Assembly (NCBI GenBank): GCA_003255065.1
Contig: QAOA01003799.1
Span: forward strand, 98,216 to 162,215
Direction of reading: 5' to 3'
Source: Cercis canadensis
Lineage: Eukaryota > Streptophyta > Magnoliopsida > Fabales > Fabaceae
DNA: 64,000 nucleotides
This document shows, piece by piece, positions 10,093-22,799 of the stretch. Every line of letters begins with the position of its first letter. Position 1 is the first letter of the stretch. The notes under the pieces are model-generated. The model worked only from the letters and a program-made list of their open reading frames with translations, ran no database searches and had not been told where the DNA came from. The position numbers and the translations under genes are program-made.

Positions 10093-11433
10093 GGAATATA
10101 GCTCCAGACATACCCAACCTGAAATTGATGAATATTTGTAAGTAGCTCAATCTCTGATAAACATTGATTTCTTATGGTTGACAACAACAAAATAATTTAC
10201 TGCTGGGATCCCAAAGTTGACTGCAAATTTCTCTTCCCCATGTCTTGTGCACATTTCCTTGCTAGATTGCAGAGATTTGTGAAACGACAGTTTAATAGAT
10301 TCAATTTCCATGTCTTTTCATTTCATGGTTTTTTATTTTTTTTGTTGGGTCTGGATAATTTTATCAACTGTGGGCTTAAATTGAAGGCCCAGCAGCCACC
10401 TACTTAGGAAGTAGGCTCAGTCCAAATTTTCATTTTCCAATTGTTCTGGGAAGAATCGGGACATCCGGAGTTTTGAGATATGGGCCCAGTTTCAACTATT
10501 AAAAATATGAACCCTATAGGCTCGGCCCAATACATGAAAACCCAAACAAACTGAACGGCCCGAAAGAGTGTTTTATAGAATTCCATTTTTCCTCAAAATT
10601 AAAATATACAACCAAAAAACTACATTTTCTTTTTGTTACAAAATATACACGGGTTTCCATGTGAAGGGAAATTCAATTCTGTTTTGTCAATCATGGAAGA
10701 GGAGAAATTATATTTTGATAAACTTTTTGTATATATATGTATACAAATTATGTACGTGGTNGGAATATAGCTCCAGACATACCCAACCTGAAATTGATGA
10801 ATATTTGTAAGTAGCTCAATCTCTGATAAACATTGATTTCTTATGGTTGACAACAACAAAATAATTTACTGCTGGGATCCCAAAGTTGACTGCAAATTTC
10901 TCTTCCCCATGTCTTGTGCACATTTCCTTGCTAGATTGCAGAGATTTGTGAAACGACAGTTTAATAGATTCAATTTCCATGTCTTTTCATTTCATGGTTT
11001 TTTATTTTTTTTGTTGGGTCTGGATAATTTTATCAACTGTGGGCTTAAATTGAAGGCCCAGTAGCCACCTACTTAGGAAGTGGGCTCAGTCCAAATTTTC
11101 ATTTTCCAATTGTTCTGGGAAGAATCGGGACATCCTGAGTTTTGAGATATGGGCCCAGTTTCAACTATTAAAAATATGAACCCTATAGGCTCGGCCCAAT
11201 ACATGAAAACCCAAACAAACTGAACGGCCCGAAAGAGTGTTGTTTTATAGAATTTCATTTTTCCTCAAAATTAAAATATACAACCAAAAAACTACATTTT
11301 CTTTTTGTTACAAAATATACACGGGTTTCCATGTGAAGGGAAATTCAATTCTGTTTTGTCAATCATGGAAGAGGAGAAATTATATTTTGATAAACTTTTT
11401 TGTATATATTTGTATACAAATTATGTACTTGGT
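10093..11433. repeat. ~670-bp tandem direct duplication joined at one N
   Basis: 10093-10760 and 10762-11433 are nearly identical, differing by a handful of substitutions and small indels, and are joined by the N at 10761. Each copy holds the same short reading frames on both strands. These have no recognisable domain, are not interrupted differently, and are probably non-coding. Several GGCCCA/TGGGCC motifs lie near 10495-10562 and again at 11150-11230. Confidence 0.9.
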
Positions 11434-11782
11434 AAAATTTAAATTTGATAGAAAAATTTGAAGTGCAATTATGTCAACCGTGTAATTTGTATAATATTTA
11501 TCAGTAAAGATTAATATTTGTTGATAAAGATTATGTATATGTGATTATCAAAAAAATAAATTGCAAATTTGGAGCCGAATAAAAAAACTAAAAAAGAATG
11601 CTAGTGTGCTGTATAAAACAACATGGCTCATGACTTTTGATTGAAACACAAGTTTAGCCAAAAAGATGTAGCTAAGCTGGACAAACACAAGTGTCTGAGA
11701 CTGCGACAAAGTCAGATTTCTCCACTTGTGAAAGCCTACCAAAGAATGAGTTCACACAAGATTTTCAATACACGCAAATTGG

Positions 11783-12040
11783 TTATATTGCATATCTTTC
11801 CTTGATTGAGAAATCAAAGGAGACAAACAAAGCGAAAAATCTGGTCCCTTTCACAACAGACTTTCTAAATTTAGAAAAGAACCAAACTACCACCCAACCT
11901 CTTTTGATCCAATCCTTAACAAAAGTCAAAAACCCTTCAGCTACAATTTTGAATTTAAGAGACAACAAGCTATCACCAGGTCTAACATCCACATGGAGGA
12001 TTGAAGTATCAACACTGCTTACTACTATACCATATTTAGA
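11783..12040 (-). other. Unidentified protein-like reading frame
   Basis: On the minus strand a frame reads GIVVSSVDTSILHVDVRPGD followed by SLLSLKFKIVAEGFLTFVK and continues to a stop at 11783. The composition is protein-like, but an in-frame stop lies just upstream and no start codon precedes the block. It could be an exon of a split gene or a relic of a transposed gene. I do not recognise the family. The overlapping plus-strand frame (11691-12050) looks less protein-like. Confidence 0.25.
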
Positions 12041-12050
12041 ACAAGTTTAG

Positions 12051-13336
12051 AACTATTTTCTTCTTGTTTATGAGAAACAAGTTAGAAGTAGAGGAAGAGC
12101 AAAGGTCAAAAGTACTATTATATATAGAAAGTGGGCGCATACTTACGGCATAGTTAGTAGAATCATTAATTTAAATTTTTTTCTTTCGTATTAAAATCTA
12201 ATTTGTAATTTGTGTACTTGATCAGATATAGTGTCTTAAAATGATAGAGAACTAACCTAAGACTTAGTTGCGCAGTGGGGCAATCAAATGGTGAACAAAA
12301 AGTACAAATAATTCTAAAGTCTAATTAGGTTTAGGCAAAGACACCACATGCAGATACAGGGGCATAGACAGACATGTGCTTGGTAGAGATGTTGGTGCCA
12401 AATTAAAATAATCCATGTTCTATGACAAAAGCACAAAATCCACATCATTTTTTCGTTGTAGCCGTCGTTATCATAGTCATCATCATTAACAATATCATTA
12501 GTTACATTAATATCCGAGAACACTTAGGAATGTTTAAGTAAGACACACATCGAGGTTTTATATATATTGCTTATGACAAACACTCCTGCCAAAAAGGAAG
12601 AATATACACGTGCTTAGCATTGAGGTTGGAGTGATTTTCAAGGGCACGCTTTGGGTTGAATCAAGGAGACAGGACCACTGACTCTGCTCGCTACTCTCAA
12701 GAGAATTAATGTCTCTTGCATTGGTTAGCTAACAAAGTACATCAGTTTAAAAAAAAAAAAAAAAAAACCTATTAAAGATCTTCAAGAAAAATATGAGCTT
12801 TAAGTATACATAGATTACATTAAACTATAATAAAACAAACTTAAAGTGGCAACCACACTTTCTAGCCCTTGACCTTAATCATATGTGTTATAATTGCTAG
12901 ACCTTTCTGTGTTCTAAAAGGTTATGTAATGATTCACTTCTATCCTTATTACTTTCACTACTTCCATTGTAATCATCTCCATTCATAATAGAAAATGCGA
13001 TGGCAAAGTGGTAGCAGTAAGAAGAATAGTGTGACAAAAAATGCTCCATTTATATTCATGCATGGCGAGCATATATAAATAATTATGTTAGCAATTAGCA
13101 ACTAGAAAACTTCATACCATTGGTTAATGACAATTTTGAACAAGTCATTAATGAAGATGTATCAAAGAAAATTACAATACACAGGTCAAAAATTAGAATT
13201 TCCTTGCATCTTGGGCCAGAAAATGAAAATCAGATGTTAATCATTACTAATGAAATGATGATGAATATGATTAGAGATCATCTGCAGTCAGGGTTTCTTT
13301 ATGGGTTAAACCCTTTTTTACATTCTTCCCAATCTT
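12051..13336. other. Intergenic DNA and 3' flank of the bHLH gene
   Basis: No gene was recognised. There is a 19-base A run near 12750. The segment next to 13336 should contain the 3' untranslated region of the minus-strand bHLH gene. Confidence 0.45.
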
Positions 13337-14659
13337 TCAATTGGAGTGCTGGATGTGGCTAGGGTTTTGGATTGGGAAATGGGTTTGCATGGGAAAAGAG
13401 GGGTTGAAGGAGAAGGCAATGCTAGAAGGAGGAACATTCATTGAGTCAAGCTTGTTCCCTAGACTTTCTAGTGCTTTGACCTGTGACCTGAGAAACTTGA
13501 GGTAGTTTGCAGCTTCATCAAGCATTGATGCAGTGTCCATCTTGCTTCCACCAGGCACTAGCTTCTGCAAAACCCTAATTTTCTCACTTATTCTTTCCCT
13601 CCTTTGCCTTGCAGCCACTGTTTGGGGATCTGTTGATATCCTGACATTCTTCCTCTTAGGCTTTTCCACCACCTCCAAGCCTAAGTTCACTGGCCTAAAA
13701 GCTGCAGCCCTATATATCATCTCCTTCATGTGTGCTATGGCCTCTGGATCAGGTTCTTCAATATTGGAAGATGACAAAGATAAATTTGGCTGCTGAAAGT
13801 TGATATTTGATGAGGTAGGATGCTTTTCCCATCTGGGTTTTTTGGATTTTGGTGGATTCTCTGAAATAAGCCTGAAACCACCTTCAGTAGCAGAAGGATT
13901 CTGAACAATATTAAAGTATGGATCACCAGCATCAAGTTTGACAAGCTCAGATTGATCATTACTCCTTTTTGTACCATTAGTCTTTGATTCTACAACTTTA
14001 CCTTTATTGGCATGTCGATCTGAAGAACTCTGAGAGACTGTTTCATCAAGTTCATTAACTCCATACTGCATGTCTTTGTTTCTACCATTAGAAGTATTGC
14101 TCTCAGATTCACCAGAGGAAACTGCAGTACTGCTGCCATAACTGAAGTTCCACAAGTTTCTGCAGTCAGATAAAATCATTGAAATACCATCATCTTCTGC
14201 AGAAGTGTCTGTGTTGCTATTAGTAGCTGAGAGCAAGCAATCTAGTGACTCAAGAGAGCAGGTAGCCTTGCCATTTTGAGATGAACCATTGACAAGTTGT
14301 TGTTGGTGGGCCATGTTGAAATCTGGCACAAAATTGCTAACTGGGTTCACACTGTAAGGTCCATTTGCTGAAAGGGACTGGCATGATTGGGATTTTAAAC
14401 CTTCTCCCCAACTAGTGCCTGCTCCTAATTTCGCCGCCACGGCTGCTGCTTGCTGTGAAAGATTTATGCTTGGCATTACATTCATTATCTCTGAAGTTGT
14501 AGCTGTTGACTGAACCATGTCACTCATTTTTCCAAAATTTTGAGCCTTCTGCATCTCTTGCATTTGATAGCCTGCTTCAAGATCATGTTGCTGAGTGCTC
14601 CATAAGATCATCGGCATATTTGCCACAAGTTGTGAGGCATCCCAACTCATGTTATCCAT
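13337..14659 (-). CDS. BHLH87: bHLH transcription factor, bHLH87 type (group VIIIb)
   Basis: An uninterrupted 440-residue coding region. The N-terminal two-thirds is Ser/Asn/Gln-rich and low in domains. A bHLH domain lies at about residues 345-398: QTVAARQRRERISEKIRVLQ, a loop with VPGGSKMD, then TASMLDEAANYLKFLRSQVK. In the basic region the usual E-box-reading His and Glu are replaced by Gln and Ala, as in the HECATE/INDEHISCENT/bHLH87 group. That predicts atypical DNA reading or dependence on a partner. The domain matches my memory of Arabidopsis bHLH87 (At3g21330) almost residue for residue, although this protein is longer than the roughly 370 residues I recall for Arabidopsis. It is nuclear and likely dimeric. 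The start is the first in-frame ATG. A TATA-like box ~590 bp upstream implies a long leader, probably spliced. Confidence 0.92.
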   Translation of the reverse strand: MDNMSWDASQLVANMPMILWSTQQHDLEAGYQMQEMQKAQNFGKMSDMVQSTATTSEIMNVMPSINLSQQAAAVAAKLGAGTSWGEGLKSQSCQSLSANGPYSVNPVSNFVPDFNMAHQQQLVNGSSQNGKATCSLESLDCLLSATNSNTDTSAEDDGISMILSDCRNLWNFSYGSSTAVSSGESESNTSNGRNKDMQYGVNELDETVSQSSSDRHANKGKVVESKTNGTKRSNDQSELVKLDAGDPYFNIVQNPSATEGGFRLISENPPKSKKPRWEKHPTSSNINFQQPNLSLSSSNIEEPDPEAIAHMKEMIYRAAAFRPVNLGLEVVEKPKRKNVRISTDPQTVAARQRRERISEKIRVLQKLVPGGSKMDTASMLDEAANYLKFLRSQVKALESLGNKLDSMNVPPSSIAFSFNPSFPMQTHFPIQNPSHIQHSN

Positions 14660-15243
14660 AGATAACTATGAATAATAATGCTTCTGATAAAATGAAACTA
14701 CAGAGATCTAGCTGAAATTAAGTTGAATGACAAGGTGACCCTTCTTACCTATTATGTTAAACACAATATATCAGATAAAGTAAATAGACCCAAATATCTA
14801 ATTCTAAACCATGTTAGGTACATAATGATATTTAGCACTGCAGAACATACCAATTTCCAGATCCAGTGCAGCCAAAACCAGAATGAGTCCTCAATGTCAG
14901 CAACAGAACAAAAGATGATTGAACTCAGCTTTATATATATCAGCTTGTGTATAATCTGGTAGTAGCTATAACTGCCTTCTTTAATTCAATGTGACTAAAA
15001 CTGTGATAAAGGGAAAGAAAACAAGCAAAGCTTATGTCAGATTTGGCAACTGAATTTTAAGTACTGTTATATTGTGAAAAAGTCCAACCACAGCTAAGAA
15101 GCCTATAAGTTATGTACTGTAAAATAGACCAAATACATGTAACAAGGTGATGAGAGAATAGAAAGTGAGAAAATAAAGGATGTACCTTCAGCTGCCACGA
15201 AAGACCAGTACTTGATGCAGTGTGTGTTTGTTGTAAAGAGAAG
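14660..15243 (-). other. Probable 5' leader of the bHLH gene, with introns
   Basis: On the minus strand a TATA-like box sits at about 15244-15252. Downstream come a plausible donor (GAAG/GTACATCC near 15183), a second donor (ATTG/GTATGTTC near 14855) and an acceptor (TAATTTCAG near 14715) before the ATG at 14659. This suggests a spliced untranslated leader. It is inference from splice-site patterns only. Confidence 0.35.
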
Positions 15244-15252
15244 CTTATATAG
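15244..15252 (-). promoter_or_regulatory. TATA box candidate for the bHLH gene
   Basis: The minus strand reads CTATCTATATAAGCTTCTC, a good plant TATA context. An A/C-rich stretch about 30 bp downstream is a plausible transcription start. Confidence 0.4.
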
Positions 15253-15309
15253 ATAGGCAAAAGGTACAAGTTTTTATAGCAAAACAAATATTGGTACTTG
15301 AACAATTAT

Positions 15310-18300
15310 GTTAGGAAATATATATAATAAATAGGTATAGTTGAACATGTATAATACGAGAAAAAGAGAAGAGGGGCTAATATAATATGGTTTAACAGTT
15401 TAAAGCAGAACAATGATTTTGAAAAGATAAGGCTTTTTGGTCAGCTTGGTGGGTGTGTAAGACTAATTTTTTGCAGATGGGGAGCATGAGATTTCAGAGA
15501 AGAATTTTGAATCTCAACTGATTCAAATAGTTTATTGTTTTTATCTGTTTTTGTATTCTTTTTATAAGTGGGGAAAGGCTATGACCTCTTTTTGGTTGCT
15601 TATGTATATTCCATGCGCACTGTAAAGTTGCAGTGAAAACTGCAGTGAAAGTAAGAGCATCTTTTAACTGTAGCATCGCCTCTCTTTCTAAAAGACTTCT
15701 GTTAATCATAGTTTTAATCATGGCCTCTGATGTTTTCACTTTTTACCACAGTACTTGTTATTTATATATATGGTATACCACTTTTCCTAAAAGATAATGG
15801 GGCCATGTTTCAATCACTAAGACATTGAAAATTACCACTTAGAATTCACTGATTAAATCAGAAGCACACTGGTGTATGATTCAGCTTTCTGCAACCCAAT
15901 TACTCCCAATAGAAAATATTTAATGAAAAACTCAGATTTGTTATTATTGCTTGTTACATATTTGAAGATTTTATCTAAACTTATATCTGATTCTTGGAGT
16001 CCACCTTCTATTTTGATCTAGAGCATATATTTATATAAACTCCTAGTATTTGATCTAAACGTTAAATAATATAGGAAGTGTGCTATATCTGCAACACTTC
16101 AAAAAAAAAAAATGAAAATAGTCACATACACAATCTGAAAAGATCTGGGTTATATATATATATATATCTCATAGGATTTCTTCTTTTGGAAATAAAATTT
16201 GTAGAGGGGGGAGATTTGGAACATGAAACATGTTAGCAGGGTAGCAAAGGGAGTCAGAATTAGAAGATAGAGAAAGCAAGTTGCCAATACAATTTCGTCT
16301 CTTGCGATTTTAATTTAACTTCTTTTGTTTTCTACTTCATTAGTTGTTGTTGTATTGTATTGTATTGTACCCACAGATAGAGAGAGGATTGAGCTCAAAA
16401 CTGATGAGTCCTAGGCAGCAGCTACCCACATGCACCCCATCATTACAGCTCAGTGGATGGGTTCCCATAGCATTTGCTTAACATCTCTTATATATTGTCA
16501 ACTCTCATGTTTTTCTTCACCATCATTCTCTGCAGATCAAGTCATGTATATAAATGTAAAACTTCAAACTTTCTTCAAAGAAATCATTGGAAAACTTCAA
16601 ACTTTCTGTAAAAGACAAATTCACTTGAGAATATATCTATCAATATATTATATTTGAGATAAATCCACTTTGCAAAAGAATAAAGTAAAGGAGTATGGTT
16701 TTCTTCTTTAATGCATGTTCAGAAAAATGACCCTGTACTCTAGAATTGTAATCAACCTGGGAATTTTTCAACTAACTCTTTGAGGTCCATGATGTCAACT
16801 TCTTATAAACATCATGTTCTCTTCCCTTCTCCCCATAATAATGTATTTGAAGTTAATTTCAGTGAAATATATTGGCTTTTCATTATATTTAATATTAACT
16901 TTGCCTAGTTTGGTATTTTTTCTTGTAGAATTTTGTTCAAACCAAATAGTATCACTCTTAACTTAAAGATTGCTCTAATAATTTTAAAGATTTTGGTGAT
17001 GGACAATACTAAATAAATGGTATGACAAATTGCAAGTTAATTATAAAAATTAAATAAAGTGGCAAAAATGAAATTGGGATTGTGAATCGGGAAGCCTCTA
17101 ATTCCATTGACAATTTGGTGGGCCCCTACATTTGGGCCTAGTGGTCCCATCTCTTTGGTATAAGAATGTCAAAATCTCAATAAATGCCCTCTTCTCATAT
17201 CCCGCGTTATTTCGGGCATTCTGTTAACCAAGACGTGAGCTGTCAGCTTAGATGACGCCATCCAGTCCGGTCTCGGCTCGGCTTGGTTCATTTTAGCAGC
17301 TGCTTATGGTCCCCCAAGGTCCCACGACTTACAATGTAGGCCCCATTGTTCTCTGCTTCAATCATAACGGCCCACACGTGAGCTAAAGGCTCCGATTCAA
17401 ACATGGCATTCATTCATTGGCCACAGGCCTGATGAGATAGGCGTCTTTCACATGGGAAATCAAAACAGTGGAGCTGTAAACTGGGACCATCTGATCCAAC
17501 TCCGATTCTGACTTAATTTAATATTATATTTAATCACGCTCCCTATATCATTATTATTATGTTTGATGTGGATGTTTTGCACTCCAATTTGTTCATCTCT
17601 GCATTTTTTATTTTGGCAATTCTAGGCTTCGAGATTTTACATTTGTTTTTTGTAGATTTACTACTTATAAAATGATTAATGATACTCTTACATTTCTCTT
17701 ATGAATTGGTATGATAATCGATACATATCTATGAGCTTTTTTTTCTTTAAATTTTACTTAAAAATATAAAAATTCAAACATAAGACATGAAGACTTTTAA
17801 AACTAGTTATGCTTTTTAAATACATTACTCCTTTCATAATTTCATATGCTAAGGAAGACATTAGTTACCCCACTAATGATATACATTACTTTGAGATGTT
17901 AATACGATTTATGAAGCTTCAACGACTCTAATTAATCTTTAAATCCTTTCAAGTACACAATTGTTATATGGATTCTATCATGTCAAAGAGGTATATGATA
18001 CTTCTTGGACGTAATAATACCATAGTTATTAATATAAAAATATTTAATTTTAACTATTTATTTTTAATAATCAAAATTAATTATTTTTCACATCAAAAAT
18101 TATAGTGCTACCACGTCAAAAAAATATCACATATTTTTTTGATATGTGAAAAACTTATATTATTATATATTGGACTTGACTCAACAAGAAAGACATGTTA
18201 GTTACTTCATCAACCAATTGTTATGACGTGATGGATTATGCCACGTTAAGAATTTATCTTCATCAACCAATTGTTCTACCAGCTCGAGGCTTTTATATTC

Positions 18301-18900
18301 CAAACTTTAGCTGACAAGTTGGAAGAAAATTGGAAAACGGAAAGAGATAAAGTTGACGAAGAAGATGAAACCTAACTGCAGCAATAGCGTAGTATACTAT
18401 GGACCATTAGAAGATATGGTTTTCCCTACATGTATACCCATAACCTCTAGAATGGCCCAATTTGTAAGTACACTATGATTCTCAAACCCCAGATTAATGG
18501 GTTCTTCTCCAACTATAAAAACAAACAGCAATGTGGCCCCATTGCCAGCTATTCCATATCTCCATGATGTGCAAAACATAGCTAAGCTCCTACCTCCTAG
18601 TATAGAAAACGAAACGGACATGTCGGCAAAAGATCAGATCGGAAAAAGGGTGTGACCACCGTTGTTGAAAAAGGAATTTACAGCTTTCAATTCCAAGACT
18701 TGTCGTGGTCACTGAAATCCGTGACCTCCCTTTCATGGCAGTGAGTTTCTCCTACACATGCATGTACGATTCAATAGCTTAGTCACATTCAATGGCCTTA
18801 GCTCAACAACCAAATAAACACCCAAACAAGACCCTTTAACTTTCAGAATAATCCATCATTTTCTCTGACCGTTTCTAGAACTCAAAAAAGTTTAATCCTA
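15310..18900. other. Long intergenic region
   Basis: No gene was recognised on either strand. Simple repeats include a TA run near 16153. A GC-richer island at about 17080-17520 contains TGGGCC, GGGCCC and an ACACGTGA element and stands out from its AT-rich surroundings. A 15-bp word (CATCAACCAATTGTT) is repeated near 18207 and 18262. A purine-rich GAGAGACAGAGAGG tract lies near 18940-18975. Confidence 0.5.
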
Positions 18901-20169
18901 CAATTCCCAAGCTGGCTTGTGAGTGGGCATCCACATACACAGAGAGACAGAGAGGAAGGGGGCAGAGAGACAGACTAGTAAAATTGATTGACTGACAATA
19001 TCAATATCAAAGCTTGTTTCTCACGAATAACACATCCCATTTTTCCAGGAGGCACATCCATCACAGATAAAATCTCTTCTTCAGGAGAATTACCTTCCAC
19101 AATGAGGTCATTTGATCAGAAAATTTGAAGCGCAGAATCCAAAATGATGATCCATTAAAAACACAATTTCAATTCAGGAGAATATAAACATAGGAATTAA
19201 CAGGTCATGACACCATTTTCATCTTAAATTGCCAACTCTACTTTTCAGAGTCCATCATGCAGTCCAAAACTTCACATAAGTTCAGGTATGTCTCTTAAAT
19301 GTCATCAGCAAGGAATAGACATTCCAATCTCCCAAACCTAATAGATATAGTTGCTTCTCGATATAGATTATACACTACCCTGATATGTTTGGATGCAAAC
19401 ATCAGCAACTTTACTAGTAACATCAGCCAAGGCGTTTATATTCACCTTCTGTGAAGAAGACTGCAAGATAGTTCGTCTCCACATATCATAAATCTAGTCT
19501 GCATAATGGTTCCTCTAAAATTCTCTAGAATTTGTCTGAACATCATCTGCACCAACCTAATTACAACCTTGCTGGATCACCGTTTCAACTAAATTACTTT
19601 ATATATCTTTTGCTGCCTGCAAGTGCAACACAATATCTGCAAACACAAGCAACATCACAATACTCAACTTTCAAGAGTATCACAAGTTACCTTATAGTCT
19701 TTGTTTGAGAATGTTGGGTGAAATGAAATTTGTTGAATCAGGAATGAAGATTTTTAGATATATATAACATTGTAAACGAAGGAGAGAATAGAAAAAATAA
19801 ACATAAGGAAAATTGTTTTACCTTGATGCAACTAAAAATCAATCTCTCAAAAAATAGGGAGAAAGGGCAGAGAAACTTAAAGCACTAGTTTGTAATATTT
19901 CTTTACATAATTAACCCCATCAAAATTTCAAATCTCAACTTAAGAAAGATTGAGTATCTCTGTAATTGAACTAATCATAATTTTTCTTTCCTTCTATTTT
20001 TTTTTGCAGTCGTCAATGTAAATTTACATTTTCTCATTTTTGCTACTCAATACAATACATATTAAATCGAAAACAGAGTAAATTAGATTTTATCCTACCA
20101 TATTCATTCCTTATATTTTATTTCCCTCCTCATTTTGTTCACAGGCATAGTCTTACCAAATTTTTCCAG
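18901..20169. other. Non-coding DNA, no gene recognised
   Basis: AT-rich sequence with no long reading frame. It could hold the 3' end of the doubtful minus-strand transcript described upstream of it. Confidence 0.35.
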
Positions 20170-22741
20170 AAAGATTCTGTGACATTCAATTCTGCAGAAT
20201 TTCCCAAGTGCAAATTTCTGATGATAGTTGTGAAGGCGCAATCATATTCATCGATGAGCACCTCATCGATAAAAAACTAAAATACTAATTGGTATGAGCT
20301 CGAACATATCAGTGACCTCATTGTGGAGGCAGGAAATATCTAGAATAGGGGGAATCCGTGGGCGGTTGACATTTTCATTATCACTGAAGAAAAGACATTG
20401 ATATTATAGCAAACCCCAAGCAGCAAGTTGCCATCTTTTGATAAATGTGGAGGAGAAAGCAGACATGAACAGCAGCAGCATAAGTTCAGAGAAGGGTCTC
20501 GGGTCCAAACCCAGAGGCCAGTAGATTTATCTCATAGGATGCACTACAGAAAGGAGCAAATGAGAAAACTTGTACACTAACAATAAAAGTCAGTATTATT
20601 AATCCTCATCATTCGCAAAGATATTTATGTGTACACCAGATAACATCTACTGAAAAGAAAACCTCAGATGCAATGAAAACCATTACCGGGCCCACCCTTC
20701 TTCCCCGGCACCAAAAGAGAAAGAACAGGAAAGCAAAGAAACAGTAAAACACCACAACCTATCTGCACCTTGTTCATATCCATACTACTATTAAAAGAAA
20801 AAATTTTCTGATATCTCCTACAATTGTCCAAGCATCAAAATTTATCAATTGTTAAATGATTTAAGAGCCTTAAAGATAAATCAATTGCACTCCACGTGCA
20901 GAAAATTACAGCGTATTTTATCAAGCAAAACTGATAGTTTTTTGCATTTGTATAATGGACAAACCTTATGCTGGTTTCATAACGACATTGTTTGTTTTAT
21001 ACTTCATTCAAACCGCAAGACTGGTTCCCAATATATTTAGCTATTTGGCCACTCAGAACAGATGTAGAATGCATGTTGCATAATGTATATGCATACATTA
21101 TTTTAAGCTTCTGGAAGGAATTTTTATTCCTTCTTCAAGTTTATTTAGTGCCTTGACTGCCTTCCCTGTGAGCATGTTTGGTTGCATCAATCAACATGGA
21201 TAGACCAGCTCAAGTATAGCAACATCACTTATTGATATCATTTTAATTAACACACACTTTCTTTTCTATAAAATTTAATTAAATCATGTATAAACTGATT
21301 ATTATTGCTTCTAATCACTGCCAAAGCTTTTGCACACAAAAGCAGTAATAGAATAGACCAGGGCATATATACACACATACAGCATGATGGATCTGCGAGG
21401 AAGCCAACAAAGTAAATGTAGTTATCTGGTGATCTTGTCCGACCTTGCTTTTGCTATCTGTAGACAGAAGTAATGATATTAGACAAGCAATAGGACTATG
21501 CTTGATCACTCACGATGAAAACACTTTTTGTTAATTTTTGTCACTACAATGTAAATGAATTCATGCAATAAGATGCACATCAAAAGTTCCAGAAAGTAAC
21601 CACAAAAGAGGCCCCCCAAAAGAAGAGATCAAGATAAAAGTTATAGGTGCTCTCTGTAGCTAACGTGTTGTAAACATCAGTAAAATCTCAAATAAGGTCC
21701 TTGTGTTCCAACGCTGAATGCAAGAGTTTCATTGTAATGGAAGAGGCATACATTAGAAAAGAAGTTCCTCAAGCGAGCAGCAGTAGCTTGTATAAAGTAT
21801 TTAATGGAAGTCAGTTATAGATCATTCTAGAAGTTTATCTGATCAATTATTATAAGACTGAAGGCAGGAACATGCAAATTTTAGTTAGTATGACAGCATA
21901 CCAGAAAACTCTACAGCTCACAGCCAAAAATATTTTGAACATAGCCTTAAGCAAATGATTGCTGCTCAGCACACAACAGCATCAACATCGTACTTGGTTT
22001 CAGACTTCAGAGTGAAGGCACAGATAACCCAGCAGTTGATCATGTTCATCTAATATAATGGATTAATGCCTTGCTTAGACATTCACCCAATTATGCAGAT
22101 TGCAGGAATTCATTCACGCATTTCAAACCTTGTTGCAAAATTTCCTTCTTTCTTCGCCTCTAAAATTTTCAATTCCCTCTACATGAGCAAAAGGAGATCC
22201 ATCCCATAATGCGAATGGATATTTTAATTTTTATCATTAAAAACAAATTTGAACAGAAATACTAAAAAAGTATAAAAACTCTGTTATATAATCTAATGTA
22301 GTTTCCCGGGACTAGAAAAGCCTTATAAGAGTGGGGCAGAAAAAACGTAGAAAATAGTCGAAATTCAGCACCTATGGCAAACCCATAGTCTAAAAGCTTT
22401 GATATTTTTCATATTGCAATGAGCAAATAGTCCTTAAACCCATACCACAGAGTAAAAGACCCAAGTTAAGAAATGGTTAATAATCAAAACTCACAAAGTT
22501 ACTCATTCCAAAGCAAAACCCAAAATGGAAACTCTATTAATTGAAGCCTAGAAAAGCTAATACTCGATAAAGTCGAAACCAAAACATACCAAAGTGAAAA
22601 GCCAGAGGAATGTAAATTCCAGGTGGTGGAGCAAACGCCATGGAACAAACACTTAGAGCTGAAGGGATCATCATCAAATTGTGTACGCTCGTGTGAAGCT
22701 GGCGAAGAAGAACGCGACGCGAGGAATGCTACTTGAGCCAA
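20170..22741 (-). other. Possible multi-exon minus-strand transcript, unidentified
   Basis: Two overlapping minus-strand starts lie close together. One is at 22741 (MAQVAFLASRSSSPASHERT...). The other is near 22642 in a CCATGGCG context and reads MAFAPPPGIYIPLAFHF. Both run into a consensus donor, TTTG/GTATGTTTTGG, near 22590. Further along the minus strand a TCTTCAG acceptor near 20385 is followed by an open stretch reading DNENVNRPRIPPILDISCLH. A third patch near 21970-22050 ends TLKSETKYDVDAVVC and a stop. I could not join these confidently or recognise a family. It may be a small gene or a non-coding RNA. Confidence 0.22.
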
Positions 22742-22799
22742 AAATGAATCCCGTTTTAGTTTCAGAAGACAAATGAAGGGAAATTTGAATGCCCTTCAT

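Noticed and set aside
10174-11064. Two near-identical ~75-residue proteins starting MVDNNKIIYCWDP
   Set aside because: They exist only because the block is duplicated around an N; no homology recognised and no splice context.
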